Notes under the pieces: model-generated | What the model saw: only the letters and a program-made list of their open reading frames with translations | Databases searched by the model: none | What the model was told of the DNA's origin: nothing | Translations under genes and position numbers: made by a program | Shown here: piece by piece, positions 43,727 through 54,374 of the stretch | Position numbering within the stretch: position 1 is the first letter of the stretch | Layout of the letters: each line of letters opens with the position of its first letter | DNA from: Kiloniellaceae bacterium | GTDB lineage: Bacteria > Pseudomonadota > Alphaproteobacteria > Kiloniellales > Kiloniellaceae | Assembly (NCBI GenBank): GCA_021776195.1 | Contig: JAJFGK010000012.1 | Coordinates: 82,393-146,392, forward strand | Direction: 5' to 3' | Length of the DNA: 64,000 nt

Positions 43727-46330
43727 CTAACGCCCCAGCTCGGCCTCTAGCGTTCGCGTCAGATCGCGGTTGCTGAATGGCTTGCGAAGCATCGGACATT
43801 CAAATCCGGCCGACTCCGCCATGTCGATCGCGGTCCCGGAATACCCACTCATGAGGACCACCTTGAGACCGGGTCTCAAGGCGAGCGCACGGTTGACCAG
43901 CTCAACACCATTTAGATCGCCCGGAAGTACAACGTCGGACAACAGGAGGCCAACTTCCACCTCACTCCGCAAGATTTCGAGAGCAGCGTCCGCATCCACC
44001 GCCGTGTGGATCCTGTAACCGTGTCTCGACAGAGTCTGCTCCAAAAGACCCAGCACATCGAGATTGTCGTCGACGATCAGGACGTTCTGGCTCGCGGCCG
44101 CCGCCTCGGACGGACGCCGGGTGTCTTCATCGGTCTTGACCGGATGCGTCGGCGCGTTCCCGGAGCGATCGCGCAACAGGCAGAGCTCGATTCTTGTCCC
44201 TTCACCCTCGACCGAATCAAGCACGACAAAGCCGCCCGACTGGCGGGCGAAGCCGTAGACCATCGACAGCCCGAGCCCGGTGCCTTTGTCAGGGCCCTTG
44301 GTTGTAAAAAACGGCTCGAAGGCCTTTTCCAGAACGTCGCTACTCATGCCCGACCCGCTATCGCTGACCATCAGGCAGGCGTACTCCCCAGCGGCAATCT
44401 CCTGGCCATGAATGCTACGGGGCGCGGACAGCACCACGTTGGCCGTCCGGATTCTCAAAGTACCCTTCAAGTCCATGGCATCGCGGGCGTTAATGGCCAG
44501 ATTCAGAACCGCATTCTCCAACTGTCCAGGATCGGCGAAAACCGGCCAGACGTCGTCACCCAAATCCGATTCAAGCCGCACTGCCTCACCGAGAGCACGG
44601 TCCAGGATCGGCCGCATCTCTTCGACGACAGCGTTCAAATTGATGACCTGGGGTTGCAGCGATTGGCGCCGTGAAAAGGCCAAGAGGCGATGTGTCAGTT
44701 CAGCCGCCCGCTGGGACGCGCGCAGAATCGGCCGCACCAGTGTCTTGGCATCGGGATTGGCCTCGGCCAAAAGCTCGGCGTTGCCCGAGATGATAGCAAT
44801 CAGGTTGTTGAAATCGTGAGCGATCCCGCCGGTCAATTGGCCGACAGCCTCCATTCTTCGAGCCTGACTTGCGCGATCCTGGGCCAGCTTCAGGTCGGTT
44901 CGATCCTGTATTGTCCCGTACTCACGAATGACTTGGTGGTCCTGATCGAACTCGGCGACCGCGATCTCGTGGACATGCCTGACTTCGCCATCGGGCCTGG
45001 TCACGCGATACTCCATGTCCAGCGCCCCGGTGCGCCGCAGGTCGCACAGTGCCAACCTATAGCGGTCGTGATCGTCGGGATGAGTAAAGGAGAAACGTCC
45101 GGCGATCGGTGCGGCGCGCGCCATGTACTCATCGACCGTGACACCATGAATGCGCGCATTTTCCTCCGAGGAATAGACACAGCGATCTTCGCGGCTATCC
45201 CAGGCCCAGTAACCGAGACCGGCCAACTCAACTGCCTGGTGCAAGCGCCTTTCGCTCAGCTCCAGGCGCTGGCGGATCGATTTACTCTCGGTAATGTCGA
45301 AGTTGATCGTGCCGATTCCAGAAAGCTCGCCTGTGGCATCCAGGATAGGGAACTTCGTGATCAAGAGGCTATGGGCCGTGCCATCGGCGAAGAGCAGGTC
45401 GGACTCGCCTTCGCAAACCTGACCTTTCTCCGCGACCTCGCGATCCAGGGCCTCCGAGACCGCCACGCAGTCGCCCTCGAACAGGTCGCCAAATGGTTTT
45501 CCAACCGCCGCCTGCGAGGTCAGCCCGTACCAGTTGGAGAATACGTCGTTGACCAAGGCCATTCGACCCTCTGTGTCCTGCAGGTAAATCGCCGAGGGCA
45601 TATTGTCGAGAATGCCGCGGAGGCGCTCTTCTTCCCGCCTCAACTCCGCGGTTCGCTGCTCCACCAGTTGCTGAAGCCTGTCCTGCACCCCCAAGCTATT
45701 GGCCCGTTCCATGAGCAAGACGGCGATCAGACTGGCGGCGAGCAATACCGACCCGGCGAAGAAATAAAGGGCTAGCCGATGTTGGGATCGGGAGATTTCC
45801 ATCAGAGAAATGCTTGCCCCGCTTCTGTATCGCAGGTGGTCGATCACCAGTTGGGCCACGAGCGGCGCTGACTCACGAAATGAATTGTCGAGGCGATCCG
45901 CCCGCTCACGATCTCCGCTGGTCAGAGCCAAAAGGTCCGGTTCGGCGCCGTCCAGCTTGGTTGCTAGCTGGTCAAGATTGTAGGTCGCCGAAGGCAGCAA
46001 TTTGATGATATCCCGTCCCGGGCTGCTGCGCAGGGCCTCGGCGCGGCTCCTGAGCACGTCGAATCGCAAGACGACGTCGTCCAGGTCCAGGTCGGCACCG
46101 CCACCGGCAAAGGCCGCCACCGCGATCCTTGCGTCGAATAGAGCGCTCTGTAGTTGACCGAGTTCCCATGCCAGGTTCTCCTGCAGCAACTCCCGCGCCT
46201 CGACGTGAGTGCCTTCTTCGTGCTGAAAGAGGAGAAACAGGCAGGTCGTGAGCGATAGTGCAAAGGCGACGATCAGCCCATAGGCGAGGTAGATACGCTT
46301 CATCGCGACCTTGCTCCAAAGACTATCCAT
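43727..46330 (-). CDS. PAS-domain hybrid histidine kinase with C-terminal receiver
   Basis: 867 residues from ATG at 46330 (an ATG at 46303, MKRIYLAYG, is the alternative). Two membrane helices (about 13-33 and 192-212) enclose a helical sensor domain. Then come a short coiled coil, two PAS domains (about 240-350, with [19 protein letters not shown]; and about 365-490), a HisKA domain (His in [13 protein letters not shown]), HATPase with N-box [13 protein letters not shown] and G-boxes, and a receiver with phosphoacceptor in [16 protein letters not shown]. It lies beside the chemotaxis operon but no dedicated output protein is evident. Confidence 0.92.
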   Translation of the reverse strand: MDSLWSKVAMKRIYLAYGLIVAFALSLTTCLFLLFQHEEGTHVEARELLQENLAWELGQLQSALFDARIAVAAFAGGGADLDLDDVVLRFDVLRSRAEALRSSPGRDIIKLLPSATYNLDQLATKLDGAEPDLLALTSGDRERADRLDNSFRESAPLVAQLVIDHLRYRSGASISLMEISRSQHRLALYFFAGSVLLAASLIAVLLMERANSLGVQDRLQQLVEQRTAELRREEERLRGILDNMPSAIYLQDTEGRMALVNDVFSNWYGLTSQAAVGKPFGDLFEGDCVAVSEALDREVAEKGQVCEGESDLLFADGTAHSLLITKFPILDATGELSGIGTINFDITESKSIRQRLELSERRLHQAVELAGLGYWAWDSREDRCVYSSEENARIHGVTVDEYMARAAPIAGRFSFTHPDDHDRYRLALCDLRRTGALDMEYRVTRPDGEVRHVHEIAVAEFDQDHQVIREYGTIQDRTDLKLAQDRASQARRMEAVGQLTGGIAHDFNNLIAIISGNAELLAEANPDAKTLVRPILRASQRAAELTHRLLAFSRRQSLQPQVINLNAVVEEMRPILDRALGEAVRLESDLGDDVWPVFADPGQLENAVLNLAINARDAMDLKGTLRIRTANVVLSAPRSIHGQEIAAGEYACLMVSDSGSGMSSDVLEKAFEPFFTTKGPDKGTGLGLSMVYGFARQSGGFVVLDSVEGEGTRIELCLLRDRSGNAPTHPVKTDEDTRRPSEAAAASQNVLIVDDNLDVLGLLEQTLSRHGYRIHTAVDADAALEILRSEVEVGLLLSDVVLPGDLNGVELVNRALALRPGLKVVLMSGYSGTAIDMAESAGFECPMLRKPFSNRDLTRTLEAELGR

Positions 46331-46629
46331 GCATTGCCGCCTCTAGAGCCCTTCTTTGTTACTTGGAACCATTTGACCGGGATTACTTTGTCTTCGGGCA
46401 AGGCTCCGCTCATCGAGGGACGGGGAATCACCATTTCCCCACCTGGATAAGCTACGTTCCTAACGGCGTCTCATCCACAGGTTTTTGTTATGCACAGTTT
46501 AGACTGAAAATTCTTTGTCCGCTGTGCAACGAATCATTTATCTGCATCTTGATATGCGGATAATTAAAGGACGCGGGCACCTGATAAACGAGACACGACA
46601 ACTCGACTGCGAAAGACCTATCATTTGCT
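46331..46629. promoter_or_regulatory. AT-rich divergent region
   Basis: About 299 bp between the kinase (minus) and the MORN gene (plus), notably AT-rich at 46440-46580 compared with the rest of the window. It should contain both promoters. I see no sigma-54 element and no stable hairpin. Confidence 0.4.
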
Positions 46630-47556
46630 ATGACTACCCTACGCAACTCCCTACCCCAACAAAGTCAACTGTGCCGTGCAGCCGGCAGGGTCACGGGACC
46701 GATGCGAGCGGTGCTGTGGCTGATAACCATCTGGGCCATAGGATGGGGCGATCCTCGGGCCCTTGCCGCGCAAGAGCCCCTGACCGCGCAGACTGGCGAC
46801 GAAGCGCCAAGCTGCCACATCGTCAGCGAGCCGTCGCCGGACGGCACCTTGCTGGTGCAAAAGGACGCTGGCTGCGATGTGACCGCAATGCAGGGGCAAG
46901 CTTTCGTCCAGTGGCGTCACATTGCCGCCGGCAACGGCGTGTCCTGGACCTACCGTGGACTGCTCAGGAACGGCCGCATGGATGGCGAAGGCTCGATCGA
47001 ATGGGATGATGGCCGGCGCTATCGTGGGCAGTTCCGGGACGGCCACATGCATGGAAACGGCAATTTTACCTGGCCATCCGGCAGCACTTACACTGGGGAT
47101 TTTCGCGACGGCAAGCGTCATGGTCTGGGCGCTTGGCATGATGAGAATGACAACAGCTACGAGGGCGAGTTCGTCGCCGGCCTGTTTCACGGCTACGGTA
47201 CCCGATCCTGGCCCGGCGGCATCACCTACACCGGAACCTTTATCGAGGGCCGGCGGCACGGTCGCGGCCAAGCACTCTGGCCCGACGGATCGCGCTACTT
47301 GGGGCAGTGGAAAGACGATCTGCCCCACGGCAAGGGCGTGCACACCTGGCCCAACGGCCGGCTTTACGAGGGTGAGTTCAAGGCCGGCCAAAAACATGGC
47401 AGCGGCATTCTCTACAGTTGGCAACGTTTCGAGGTCCATGCCAACTGGCGCGACGATCAAATCGAGGGCGAAGCGGACTGCTGGTCGGTTCTCGGCGGCT
47501 GGGAAAAGTGTGCGCAGGGCGATAACGCGATCTACCGGCTGCGCGGCGGCGATTAG
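46630..47556 (+). CDS. Exported MORN-repeat protein
   Basis: 308 residues from ATG at 46630; an ATG at 46702 (MRAVLWLITIW) gives a more typical signal peptide ending ALAA. From about residue 105 there are about seven MORN repeats (YRGQFRDGHMHGNGNFTWPS, YTGDFRDGKRHGLGAWHDEN, and similar). MORN repeats form beta-hairpin solenoids that bind lipids or proteins. A conserved Cys-containing tail (DCWSVLGGWEKC) ends the protein. Function is unknown. Confidence 0.88.
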   Translation: MTTLRNSLPQQSQLCRAAGRVTGPMRAVLWLITIWAIGWGDPRALAAQEPLTAQTGDEAPSCHIVSEPSPDGTLLVQKDAGCDVTAMQGQAFVQWRHIAAGNGVSWTYRGLLRNGRMDGEGSIEWDDGRRYRGQFRDGHMHGNGNFTWPSGSTYTGDFRDGKRHGLGAWHDENDNSYEGEFVAGLFHGYGTRSWPGGITYTGTFIEGRRHGRGQALWPDGSRYLGQWKDDLPHGKGVHTWPNGRLYEGEFKAGQKHGSGILYSWQRFEVHANWRDDQIEGEADCWSVLGGWEKCAQGDNAIYRLRGGD

Positions 47557-47583
47557 CAGAATTGAAATCAATCCGGAACCGGT

Positions 47584-48750
47584 TCAAGCGGCCGTGAGGC
47601 GTCCCGCGTACCAGCGCGCAAAGGCGGCCACGGATGGCTCCTGTTCGGGGCAGAAGCGACCGGCCCGCGCCAGAGGTGACGAGAGCCCCGCCTGCTGCGC
47701 CGTCAGCACCTCGATATCCTCGTTCAATGCGGTGTCGAAGCGCTGGTAGTAGCGGGCCGCGCGCTCTTCGAAATCCGGCAGTTCGCTCGCCTCGGCCGCA
47801 AAGCAGACCTGCATGCGCACCTTGGTGCGATCCGGTGCCAGGGGAACCACGCTGTGGGACCAGACACAGTCGGTGCTGGCCGCGAAGGTGAAGTTGGGAA
47901 ACACCCAACTGTAGCGCGTGCCTTGCCGGTTGCGACCCTCGAGGTAGGGCAACGCCGCGAAGGCCGCCGACTGGTCCTCCTGCAGCAGACCGGCGACCGC
48001 CTGGTGAGTTCCGAACTGGGTGGTGTAGGCACCGGTCACCGATTCCGGCGTGTCCGGCGGATCGTAGATCGTCCCGATGGACCGCGGATGAACCGAGCGG
48101 AGATGATAGTACTCATTGAAAACATCGAGATAGAGTTTCCAGTTGCAAGGCACTTCCAGCTCCCTCGTGCGGCCTTCGATCAGCTCGCCGAGATGCCATG
48201 GCGCATGCAGGGAACTGAAATCTCCCAGCCAGTCGTCGAGGCTGCCGGCCCGCTCGTCAAAGGCCAGAAACACGAACCCATCGCGTTGCGCCAAGCGCAG
48301 CTCGATCAAGCCATGGTCGGCCTTCGCGAAGCCCTGGGCGCTCTTCATATGCGGCGCCCCCTTCAGGCTGCCATCCAGGTTGTAGGACCAGCCGTGAAAC
48401 GGACAGACCACCACCGCGCAGCGGCCCCTCCCCTCGAGCAAACGGGCGCCACGGTGACGGCAGCTGTTGGCGAAGGACCGCAGATCGCCGGCCTCATCGC
48501 GCAGAATCACGATAGGCACCCCGGCCAATGTTTCGGTCAGGTAGTCGCCAGGCGCCTTCAGGCTGTCGAGGCGTCCCAGACCGCACCAGGATTGCCGAAA
48601 CAGCCGAGTCTGTTCGGCCTCGAGGACTCCCCTGTCCGAATAGCACCAGGGCGGCAGTCCGGAGGCGAGCTCCAGCGGCCGCAAAGGCCCCTCGAAATGA
48701 GCGGCAGCCAAAAAATCGTCGGGCCTGGCTCCAACTGGTCCAATCGCCAT
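47584..48750 (-). CDS. Rieske-type ring-hydroxylating oxygenase, large subunit
   Basis: 388 residues. Rieske [2Fe-2S] ligands are Cys97-x-His99 and Cys116-x2-His119 in SCRHRGARLL and VVCPFHGWSY. The mononuclear iron site is in DVFNEYYHLRSVH with a downstream Asp. It resembles the oxygenases that demethylate or hydroxylate quaternary amines and aromatic compounds (choline monooxygenase/GbcA-like group). It follows the FAD oxidoreductase gene by 10 nt, so the two are probably one pathway. The substrate is not deducible and no ferredoxin or reductase gene is seen. Confidence 0.88.
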   Translation of the reverse strand: MAIGPVGARPDDFLAAAHFEGPLRPLELASGLPPWCYSDRGVLEAEQTRLFRQSWCGLGRLDSLKAPGDYLTETLAGVPIVILRDEAGDLRSFANSCRHRGARLLEGRGRCAVVVCPFHGWSYNLDGSLKGAPHMKSAQGFAKADHGLIELRLAQRDGFVFLAFDERAGSLDDWLGDFSSLHAPWHLGELIEGRTRELEVPCNWKLYLDVFNEYYHLRSVHPRSIGTIYDPPDTPESVTGAYTTQFGTHQAVAGLLQEDQSAAFAALPYLEGRNRQGTRYSWVFPNFTFAASTDCVWSHSVVPLAPDRTKVRMQVCFAAEASELPDFEERAARYYQRFDTALNEDIEVLTAQQAGLSSPLARAGRFCPEQEPSVAAFARWYAGRLTAA

Positions 48751-48760
48751 TTTCCCTCCT

Positions 48761-50062
48761 CTAGCCGGCGCGCCGGTCCCAGGAATCGCGAAACTTCAGC
48801 CAGGCGATCGCAGCCCCCATGGCGGGCCGGTAGAACCCCTGAAAGGGCACGCCCCTCAATGCCGTGATGGGAATCGGCAGATCTTCGGCTGCCGCGCCCA
48901 AGACCCGCTCGGCCAGCAAACGCCCCATCACGGTGGCCATGGCGACCCCCCGGCCATTGAATCCGAGCCCCGCCAGGAGTCCCGGCGCCGGCTCGTGAAG
49001 ATGCGGCATGTGTTCGGGCGTGACGGCGATCTTGCCGCCCCACCGGTGGGTCCAGCCGACATCGCCGATCTGGGGGAAGACCTTCTTCGCGCTGTCGACG
49101 ATATTGGTAAAGTGAGGCGACTCGCGATCGTTTTCATCGCGTCCGATGCAGCCGAACAGCAACCGGCCGTCGCGATCCTGACGGCAATAGTAGATGGTCC
49201 GGCGGGTGTCCGACAGGGTGTGGCCCTCGGCCAGCACCGACCGCCTGACGTTCTCGCTCAGGGGCTCCGTGGCCATTTGCAACGGCACCAGGGGGATGAT
49301 CGTCTTGGCCAGTCCGGCCAGGAGACGATCGCTGTAGCCGTTGGTGCAGAGCAGAGCCCAATCCGCCGTCACCCTGCCGCCGCCGGTGGTCAGCCGCCAG
49401 CGCTCGCCGACCCGCTCGAGGCTACCGACCGGACTGCCGCCATGGATCGCCGCGCCGGCATCGATCGCCGCCCGCGCCAGACCACGGGCGTAGGACAAGG
49501 GCTGTACCGAGCCACCGCGCGGGTGGAAGACCGCTCGCCGGTAGTAGGCCGAGCCGGTCAAACGCTCCAGGGCGGGCCCCTCCAGGATTTCCAGATTGCC
49601 GCCAAGCCGGTTCCAGACAGCGACCTGCTGTTCGATCTCGCGTTCGGCGACCGGCGCATGGGCCGCCCGGATCCAGCCGACCCGGACCGCATCGCAAGCG
49701 ATCTCATGACGCTCCACCAAATCGAAGACATCGTCCGCCGAAGCCAAGCTCAGCCTGCAGAGCCGTTCGCCAAAGTCGGGTCCCAGATGTTTTTCCGCAT
49801 CCTCGGGGGTTGCGGTCAGCATCGGATTGACCTGGCCGCCGTTGCGGCCGGAGGCGCCCCAACCGGGCTCGGCGGCGTCCAGCACCGCGACCCGTTTGCC
49901 CGCCTCGGCCAAGACCAGCGCGGCCCTCAGGCCGGCAAATCCGGCCCCCACCACGGCAATGTCGACATCGCAATCGCCGGCCAAGGGCGGTGTCGCCGGC
50001 GCGGCAATCGCGGTCTCCGCCCACAGCGACGGCGGCAAGGGTGGACGCTGGATATCTGCCAT
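48761..50062 (-). CDS. FAD-dependent oxidoreductase (DAO family)
   Basis: 433 residues. Dinucleotide-binding motif VDIAVVGAGFAGLRAALVLA near residue 33, and a C-terminal FAD-contact region (LAGLGFNGRGVAMATVMGRL). GASGRNGGQVNP matches the gamma-glutamylputrescine/glycine oxidase subgroup. It should oxidise an amine or amino acid, producing imine and H2O2 or passing electrons on. It is the first gene of the pair with the Rieske oxygenase, suggesting degradation of an N-containing compound. Confidence 0.87.
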   Translation of the reverse strand: MADIQRPPLPPSLWAETAIAAPATPPLAGDCDVDIAVVGAGFAGLRAALVLAEAGKRVAVLDAAEPGWGASGRNGGQVNPMLTATPEDAEKHLGPDFGERLCRLSLASADDVFDLVERHEIACDAVRVGWIRAAHAPVAEREIEQQVAVWNRLGGNLEILEGPALERLTGSAYYRRAVFHPRGGSVQPLSYARGLARAAIDAGAAIHGGSPVGSLERVGERWRLTTGGGRVTADWALLCTNGYSDRLLAGLAKTIIPLVPLQMATEPLSENVRRSVLAEGHTLSDTRRTIYYCRQDRDGRLLFGCIGRDENDRESPHFTNIVDSAKKVFPQIGDVGWTHRWGGKIAVTPEHMPHLHEPAPGLLAGLGFNGRGVAMATVMGRLLAERVLGAAAEDLPIPITALRGVPFQGFYRPAMGAAIAWLKFRDSWDRRAG

Positions 50063-50178
50063 CGAAACTCCCCCGGTCTGGGCATGAATTATCGACCGGA
50101 AGGAAGCGCTTGCAAGCCTTGATCGCCGGCGTCTTGATCGTGGCTGTCTCTTGAAACAACAGCTCCGAGTCGCGCCGC

Positions 50179-50859
50179 ATGCCCGACACCGACCTTGTGC
50201 TCGCCGCTCTCTTGACCGCCCTTTGGGCCGCCTGGCTCGCCCATCGAGGCCCCGCGCGTGGGCCGTCGACCAGCCTTGGGTCGGTTCTCCAAACCGCGCC
50301 CGCCGCGATGATCTCGGCCCTTTTCACCGCACCGCAAGTTTGGCCACGCATCTGGTCGGGCTATCGCGGCGACACCCTTTATGACTTGGGGCTCGTCGGC
50401 TCGGCCGGTCTGATGCTGTTGTCGGCTGGAATGGTCCTGGTCCTCTTCTGGCTTGCCGCGGTCAAGACCCGATGGCTCGAAGCGAAGTCTCCCTGGCTGC
50501 TGTTGACCGACCCGCCACTGGCTATCTTGTTGTTCATGTTTAGCATCACGATTGCCCCACAACTCTACTATATCTATTACATTATTGTGATTCCCAATCT
50601 ACCCTTCCAATGGGTTGCCACTCGCTGGATCGGCCCCCTGGATCTGTTGTCCCTTGCCCGGTTACCGGCCGCGGGTTCGGCCTCGGACCACCTGTCGGGA
50701 CTGGCCCTTCGCGCTTTGGTCCTGGCAGCCCTGTGGCGCCCCGGCCTGCGCCTGATCGCTGGCTTTGGGCTTTCCCCTCGGATCCGCATCATGGTGGTGG
50801 CAGTCGCGGCGGCCCTTTTTGCCGCATATCTGCCCACGCTGCTGGCGCTGCCGTCCTGA
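50179..50859 (+). CDS. Integral membrane protein of unknown function
   Basis: 226 residues, strongly hydrophobic, with about five predicted membrane helices (near 5-18, 72-98, 112-135, 170-190, 200-222). A cluster YYIYYIIVIPN sits in the third or fourth helix. Arg-rich short loops suggest both faces. I recognise no family. It is a single gene on the plus strand between two minus-strand operons. Confidence 0.65.
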   Translation: MPDTDLVLAALLTALWAAWLAHRGPARGPSTSLGSVLQTAPAAMISALFTAPQVWPRIWSGYRGDTLYDLGLVGSAGLMLLSAGMVLVLFWLAAVKTRWLEAKSPWLLLTDPPLAILLFMFSITIAPQLYYIYYIIVIPNLPFQWVATRWIGPLDLLSLARLPAAGSASDHLSGLALRALVLAALWRPGLRLIAGFGLSPRIRIMVVAVAAALFAAYLPTLLALPS

Positions 50860-51021
50860 TTGTCCCCGGTGGACATGGGGTGCTGAAAGGCATCCTGCCG
50901 GGCAAGTCCGTCAAGAATGTCGAAGGTTGCGGGACCGCAGGCCGTCGCGAATACAAGCGGTGCGCCCGGCGCCTGAATTCGACACTCTGTCCAACCCGCC
51001 CAGCCCGCTGGACCGAGGTCC

Positions 51022-52482
51022 CTACTGACTGTCGAGTTTTTGCTTCAGGATCCGGTTCACCATGCCGGGGTTGGCCTGGCCCTTGGTGGCCTGCATGACC
51101 TGGCCGACGAACCAGCCGATGACCTTCTGATTGCCCTCGCGATACTGCGCCACCTGCTTGTCGTTGTTGGCGATCAGATCGTCGATGATCGGCTCGATCG
51201 AGCCGCTGTCGCTGATCTGTTTCAGGCCTTTTTCCTCGACGATGGCCTCGGCGGTCTTGCCGCTCTCCCACATCGTCTCGAAGACATCCTTGGCGATGCG
51301 ACCCGAGATCGTGCCGTCCCCGATCAGGCCGATTAGGCCACCCAATGCCGCCGCGCCGACCGGGACGGCGGCGATCTCCAGGCCGGCCCGGTTCATCGCC
51401 GCGAAGAGCTCGCCGGTCACCCAGTTGGCCGCCACCTTCGGGTCGCGCTTGCCCCCACCCAAAACCGCCTCGTAGTAGGCCGCGGTCTCGCGTTCCGCCA
51501 CCAGGACTCCGGCATCGTAGGCCGACAGACCGTAGTCGGCTTGAAAGCGCGCCTTCTTGGCATCGGGCAACTCCGGCAGGCTCGCCTTCAGCCCGGCCAC
51601 CCAGTCGGGATCGAGGACCAGTGGCAGCAGGTCGGGGTCGGGAAAGTAGCGGTAATCGTGGGCGTCTTCCTTGCTGCGCATCGGCCGGGTGGTGCCCTTG
51701 TCGGGGTCGAACAGCCGGGTTTCCTGGTCGATCTCGCCGCCGGCCTCGAGGATTTTCATCTGGCGTTTGGTCTCGACCTCGATGGTCTGCTCGATGAAGC
51801 GGATCGAGTTCACGTTCTTGGTCTCGGTGCGGATGCCGAGCTCGCCGCCCGGCCGGCGCAGGGAGACGTTGACGTCGGCCCGCATGGAGCCCTCTTCCAT
51901 ATTGCCGTCGCAGGTCCCGAGATAGCGCAGGATCGAACGCACCTTGCGGACATAGGCGCCGGCCTCGGCGGCCGAACGCATGTCAGGTTTCGAGACGATT
52001 TCCATCAGGATAACCCCGGCCCGATTGAGATCGACGAAAGTCCGGCTGGGATGCTGGTCGTGCAGCGACTTGCCGGCATCCTGTTCCAGATGCAGACGCT
52101 CGACCCCGATCGCCTTGCTGGTGCCGTCGGGCAGGTCCACGGTCACGCTGCCCTCGCCCACAATGGGGTGAAGGTACTGCGAGATCTGATAGCCCTGGGG
52201 CAGGTCGGCGTAGAAGTAGTTCTTGCGCTCGAAGACGCTGGTCTCGTTGATCTTCGCGTTCAGTCCCAGGCCGCTTTTTACCGCCTGCTCCACGGCCGCC
52301 TTGTTGAGCACCGGAAGCATGCCCGGCATGGCGGCATCGACCAGGGACACCTGGCTGTTGGGCGCGGCCCCGAAGGCGGTCGCCGCCCCTGAAAAGAGTT
52401 TGGATTGCGAGATTACCTGGGCGTGGACCTCGAGCCCGATCACCACCTCCCAGTCGCCGCTCTTACCTTGCACCAAAGTCAT
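51022..52482 (-). CDS. gatB: Glutamyl/aspartyl-tRNA amidotransferase subunit B
   Basis: 486 residues from ATG at 52482, which overlaps the gatA stop by 4 nt; in-frame codons above it belong to gatA in another frame. N-terminal [20 protein letters not shown] and [15 protein letters not shown], the zinc/PET112 core [34 protein letters not shown], and the C-terminal YqeY/GatB tail ending [17 protein letters not shown]. It transamidates mischarged Glu-tRNA(Gln) and Asp-tRNA(Asn) with GatA and GatC. Confidence 0.97.
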   Translation of the reverse strand: MTLVQGKSGDWEVVIGLEVHAQVISQSKLFSGAATAFGAAPNSQVSLVDAAMPGMLPVLNKAAVEQAVKSGLGLNAKINETSVFERKNYFYADLPQGYQISQYLHPIVGEGSVTVDLPDGTSKAIGVERLHLEQDAGKSLHDQHPSRTFVDLNRAGVILMEIVSKPDMRSAAEAGAYVRKVRSILRYLGTCDGNMEEGSMRADVNVSLRRPGGELGIRTETKNVNSIRFIEQTIEVETKRQMKILEAGGEIDQETRLFDPDKGTTRPMRSKEDAHDYRYFPDPDLLPLVLDPDWVAGLKASLPELPDAKKARFQADYGLSAYDAGVLVAERETAAYYEAVLGGGKRDPKVAANWVTGELFAAMNRAGLEIAAVPVGAAALGGLIGLIGDGTISGRIAKDVFETMWESGKTAEAIVEEKGLKQISDSGSIEPIIDDLIANNDKQVAQYREGNQKVIGWFVGQVMQATKGQANPGMVNRILKQKLDSQ

Positions 52483-53966
52483 GATCCGCCCTCCCGGAGC
52501 CAAACCGGTTCGTGGTCGAAACCGGCCGCCTCCTCGAGCACGCCGGCGACGCGGAACAAGGTCTCTTCGTCGAAGGCCGGGGCGATAACCTGCAGACCGA
52601 GCGGCAACCCCTCCCGGGACAGTCCCGCCGGAACCGAGATCCCAGGCAGTCCCGCCAGGTTCGCCGGCACCGTAAAGACGTCGTTCAGGTACATGGCGAT
52701 GGGGTCGTCCATCTTGGCGCCGATGGGGAAGGCCGCGTTGGGCGCGGTCGGCGTCAGAATCGCATCCACCGTCTCAAAGGAATTCTGGAAATCATTGAGA
52801 ATTAACGTTCTTACGCGCCGCGCCTTATTGTAATAGGCATCGTAGTAGCCGGCCGAGAGAACATAGGTGCCGATCAGGACGCGGCGCCGCACCTCGGCGC
52901 CGAAGCCCTCGCCACGGGTTGCCTCGTACATCCCATTGAGGTCCTCGCCCTCGACCCGCAAGCCGAAGCGGACGCCATCGTAGCGGGCCAGATTGGACGA
53001 GGCCTCGGCCGGCGCGATGATGTAGTAGGCCGGCAGCGCGTACTGGGTGTGGGGCAGCGATATCTCGACCGGCTCGGCCCCGGCCGCCCTCAGCCAGTCG
53101 ATTCCCTGCTGCCACAAGGTCTCGATCTCCTCGGGCATGCCGTCGAGACGGTACTCCTTCGGCACGCCGATCTTCAGTCCCCGGATGTCTCCGGTTATGG
53201 CGGTTTCGTAGTTCGGCACCGGACGGGGCACCGATGTCGAATCCTTGGGATCGTGTCCGGCCATGGCACGCAGCATGATCGCCGCGTCGGCCACGCTGCG
53301 GGTCAAGGGCCCGGCCTGGTCCAGCGAGGAGGCAAAGGCGACAATGCCCCAGCGCGAACAGCGGCCATAGGTCGGCTTCATCCCGACCAGGCCGGAAAGC
53401 GACGCCGGCTGTCGAATCGAGCCGCCGGTATCGGTCCCGGTGGCGCCCAGGGCACAGCGCGCCGCGACCGCCGCCGCCGAGCCGCCGGAGGAGCCGCCGG
53501 GCACCAGGGCCTGGTTGTCGCCCGGCCGGCGCCAGGGGTTCTCGACCGGCTCGTAGAAGCTCGTCATGTTGGACGAGCCCATGGCGAACTCGTCCATGTT
53601 GGTCTTGCCCAGCATCACCGCGCCCTCGCGCCAGAGCTGGCCGGAGACCGTGGATTCGTAGGTCGGCGTGAAGCCGTCGAGGATATGCGAGGCGGCGGTG
53701 GTCAAAACGCCCTTGGTGCAAAAGAGATCCTTGACCGCGATCGGCAGGCCCTCCATGACGCCGAGGCTGTCGCCGGCACGCCGCCGGTCGTCCGAAGCGG
53801 CGGCCATCTCCAGGGCCCGGTCCGGGGTTTCGGTGATGAAAGCGTTCAGCGGCCGGGCCTTTTCGACCGCGGCGATATGGGCCTCGGCCAGGTCCTTGGC
53901 CGACAGCTCGCCTTTTTCGAGCCGGCCGCGGGCCTCTTTCATGGTCATCCGGGTGAGCTCGCTCAT
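52479..53966 (-). CDS. gatA: Glutamyl/aspartyl-tRNA amidotransferase subunit A
   Basis: 495 residues. Amidase signature with the Ser-cisSer-Lys triad: Lys in [14 protein letters not shown], cis-Ser in [14 protein letters not shown], and Ser in [16 protein letters not shown]. It releases ammonia from glutamine for the transamidation done by GatB. Its start is 3 nt after the gatC stop. Confidence 0.97.
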   Translation of the reverse strand: MSELTRMTMKEARGRLEKGELSAKDLAEAHIAAVEKARPLNAFITETPDRALEMAAASDDRRRAGDSLGVMEGLPIAVKDLFCTKGVLTTAASHILDGFTPTYESTVSGQLWREGAVMLGKTNMDEFAMGSSNMTSFYEPVENPWRRPGDNQALVPGGSSGGSAAAVAARCALGATGTDTGGSIRQPASLSGLVGMKPTYGRCSRWGIVAFASSLDQAGPLTRSVADAAIMLRAMAGHDPKDSTSVPRPVPNYETAITGDIRGLKIGVPKEYRLDGMPEEIETLWQQGIDWLRAAGAEPVEISLPHTQYALPAYYIIAPAEASSNLARYDGVRFGLRVEGEDLNGMYEATRGEGFGAEVRRRVLIGTYVLSAGYYDAYYNKARRVRTLILNDFQNSFETVDAILTPTAPNAAFPIGAKMDDPIAMYLNDVFTVPANLAGLPGISVPAGLSREGLPLGLQVIAPAFDEETLFRVAGVLEEAAGFDHEPVWLREGGS

Positions 53967-53969
53967 GGC

Positions 53970-54257
53970 TTACTCCACGACCTTGGGAACGGTAAAGAAG
54001 GCCGCCGCCGGCTCCGGCGCATTGGCGACGATTTGGTCGGCGATACCACCATCGGTCACCGCGTCCTCGCGCAGAGGATTGGTCACCGCCACGACCGAGG
54101 TCATCGGCTCCACCGCGCTGGTATCGACGGCCTTGAGCTGCTCGATCCAGCCCAGGATGCCGTTCAACTCGCCGGCCAGGGGCTCAAGCTCCTCCTCCGG
54201 CACCCGGATGCGGGCCAGCCTTGCAATTCTCTGCACTGTCGCGCGGTCGACCGTCAT
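53970..54257 (-). CDS. gatC: Glutamyl/aspartyl-tRNA amidotransferase subunit C
   Basis: 95 residues from ATG at 54257. [40 protein letters not shown] and [11 protein letters not shown] are the standard GatC motifs. It stabilises the GatAB complex. It begins the gatCAB operon, 117 nt after the acyl-CoA synthetase stop. Confidence 0.96.
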   Translation of the reverse strand: MTVDRATVQRIARLARIRVPEEELEPLAGELNGILGWIEQLKAVDTSAVEPMTSVVAVTNPLREDAVTDGGIADQIVANAPEPAAAFFTVPKVVE

Positions 54258-54374
54258 ACCTGAGATCCCTTGCCGTCTCGGAAAATTCCGTCTCGGAAAG
54301 CCGCCCCTCATACACCCGCTGCCGCGGCCTCGCAAGGTGACCGGCACGGCCGCAAGGGCAGTTGACGGCTGGCC

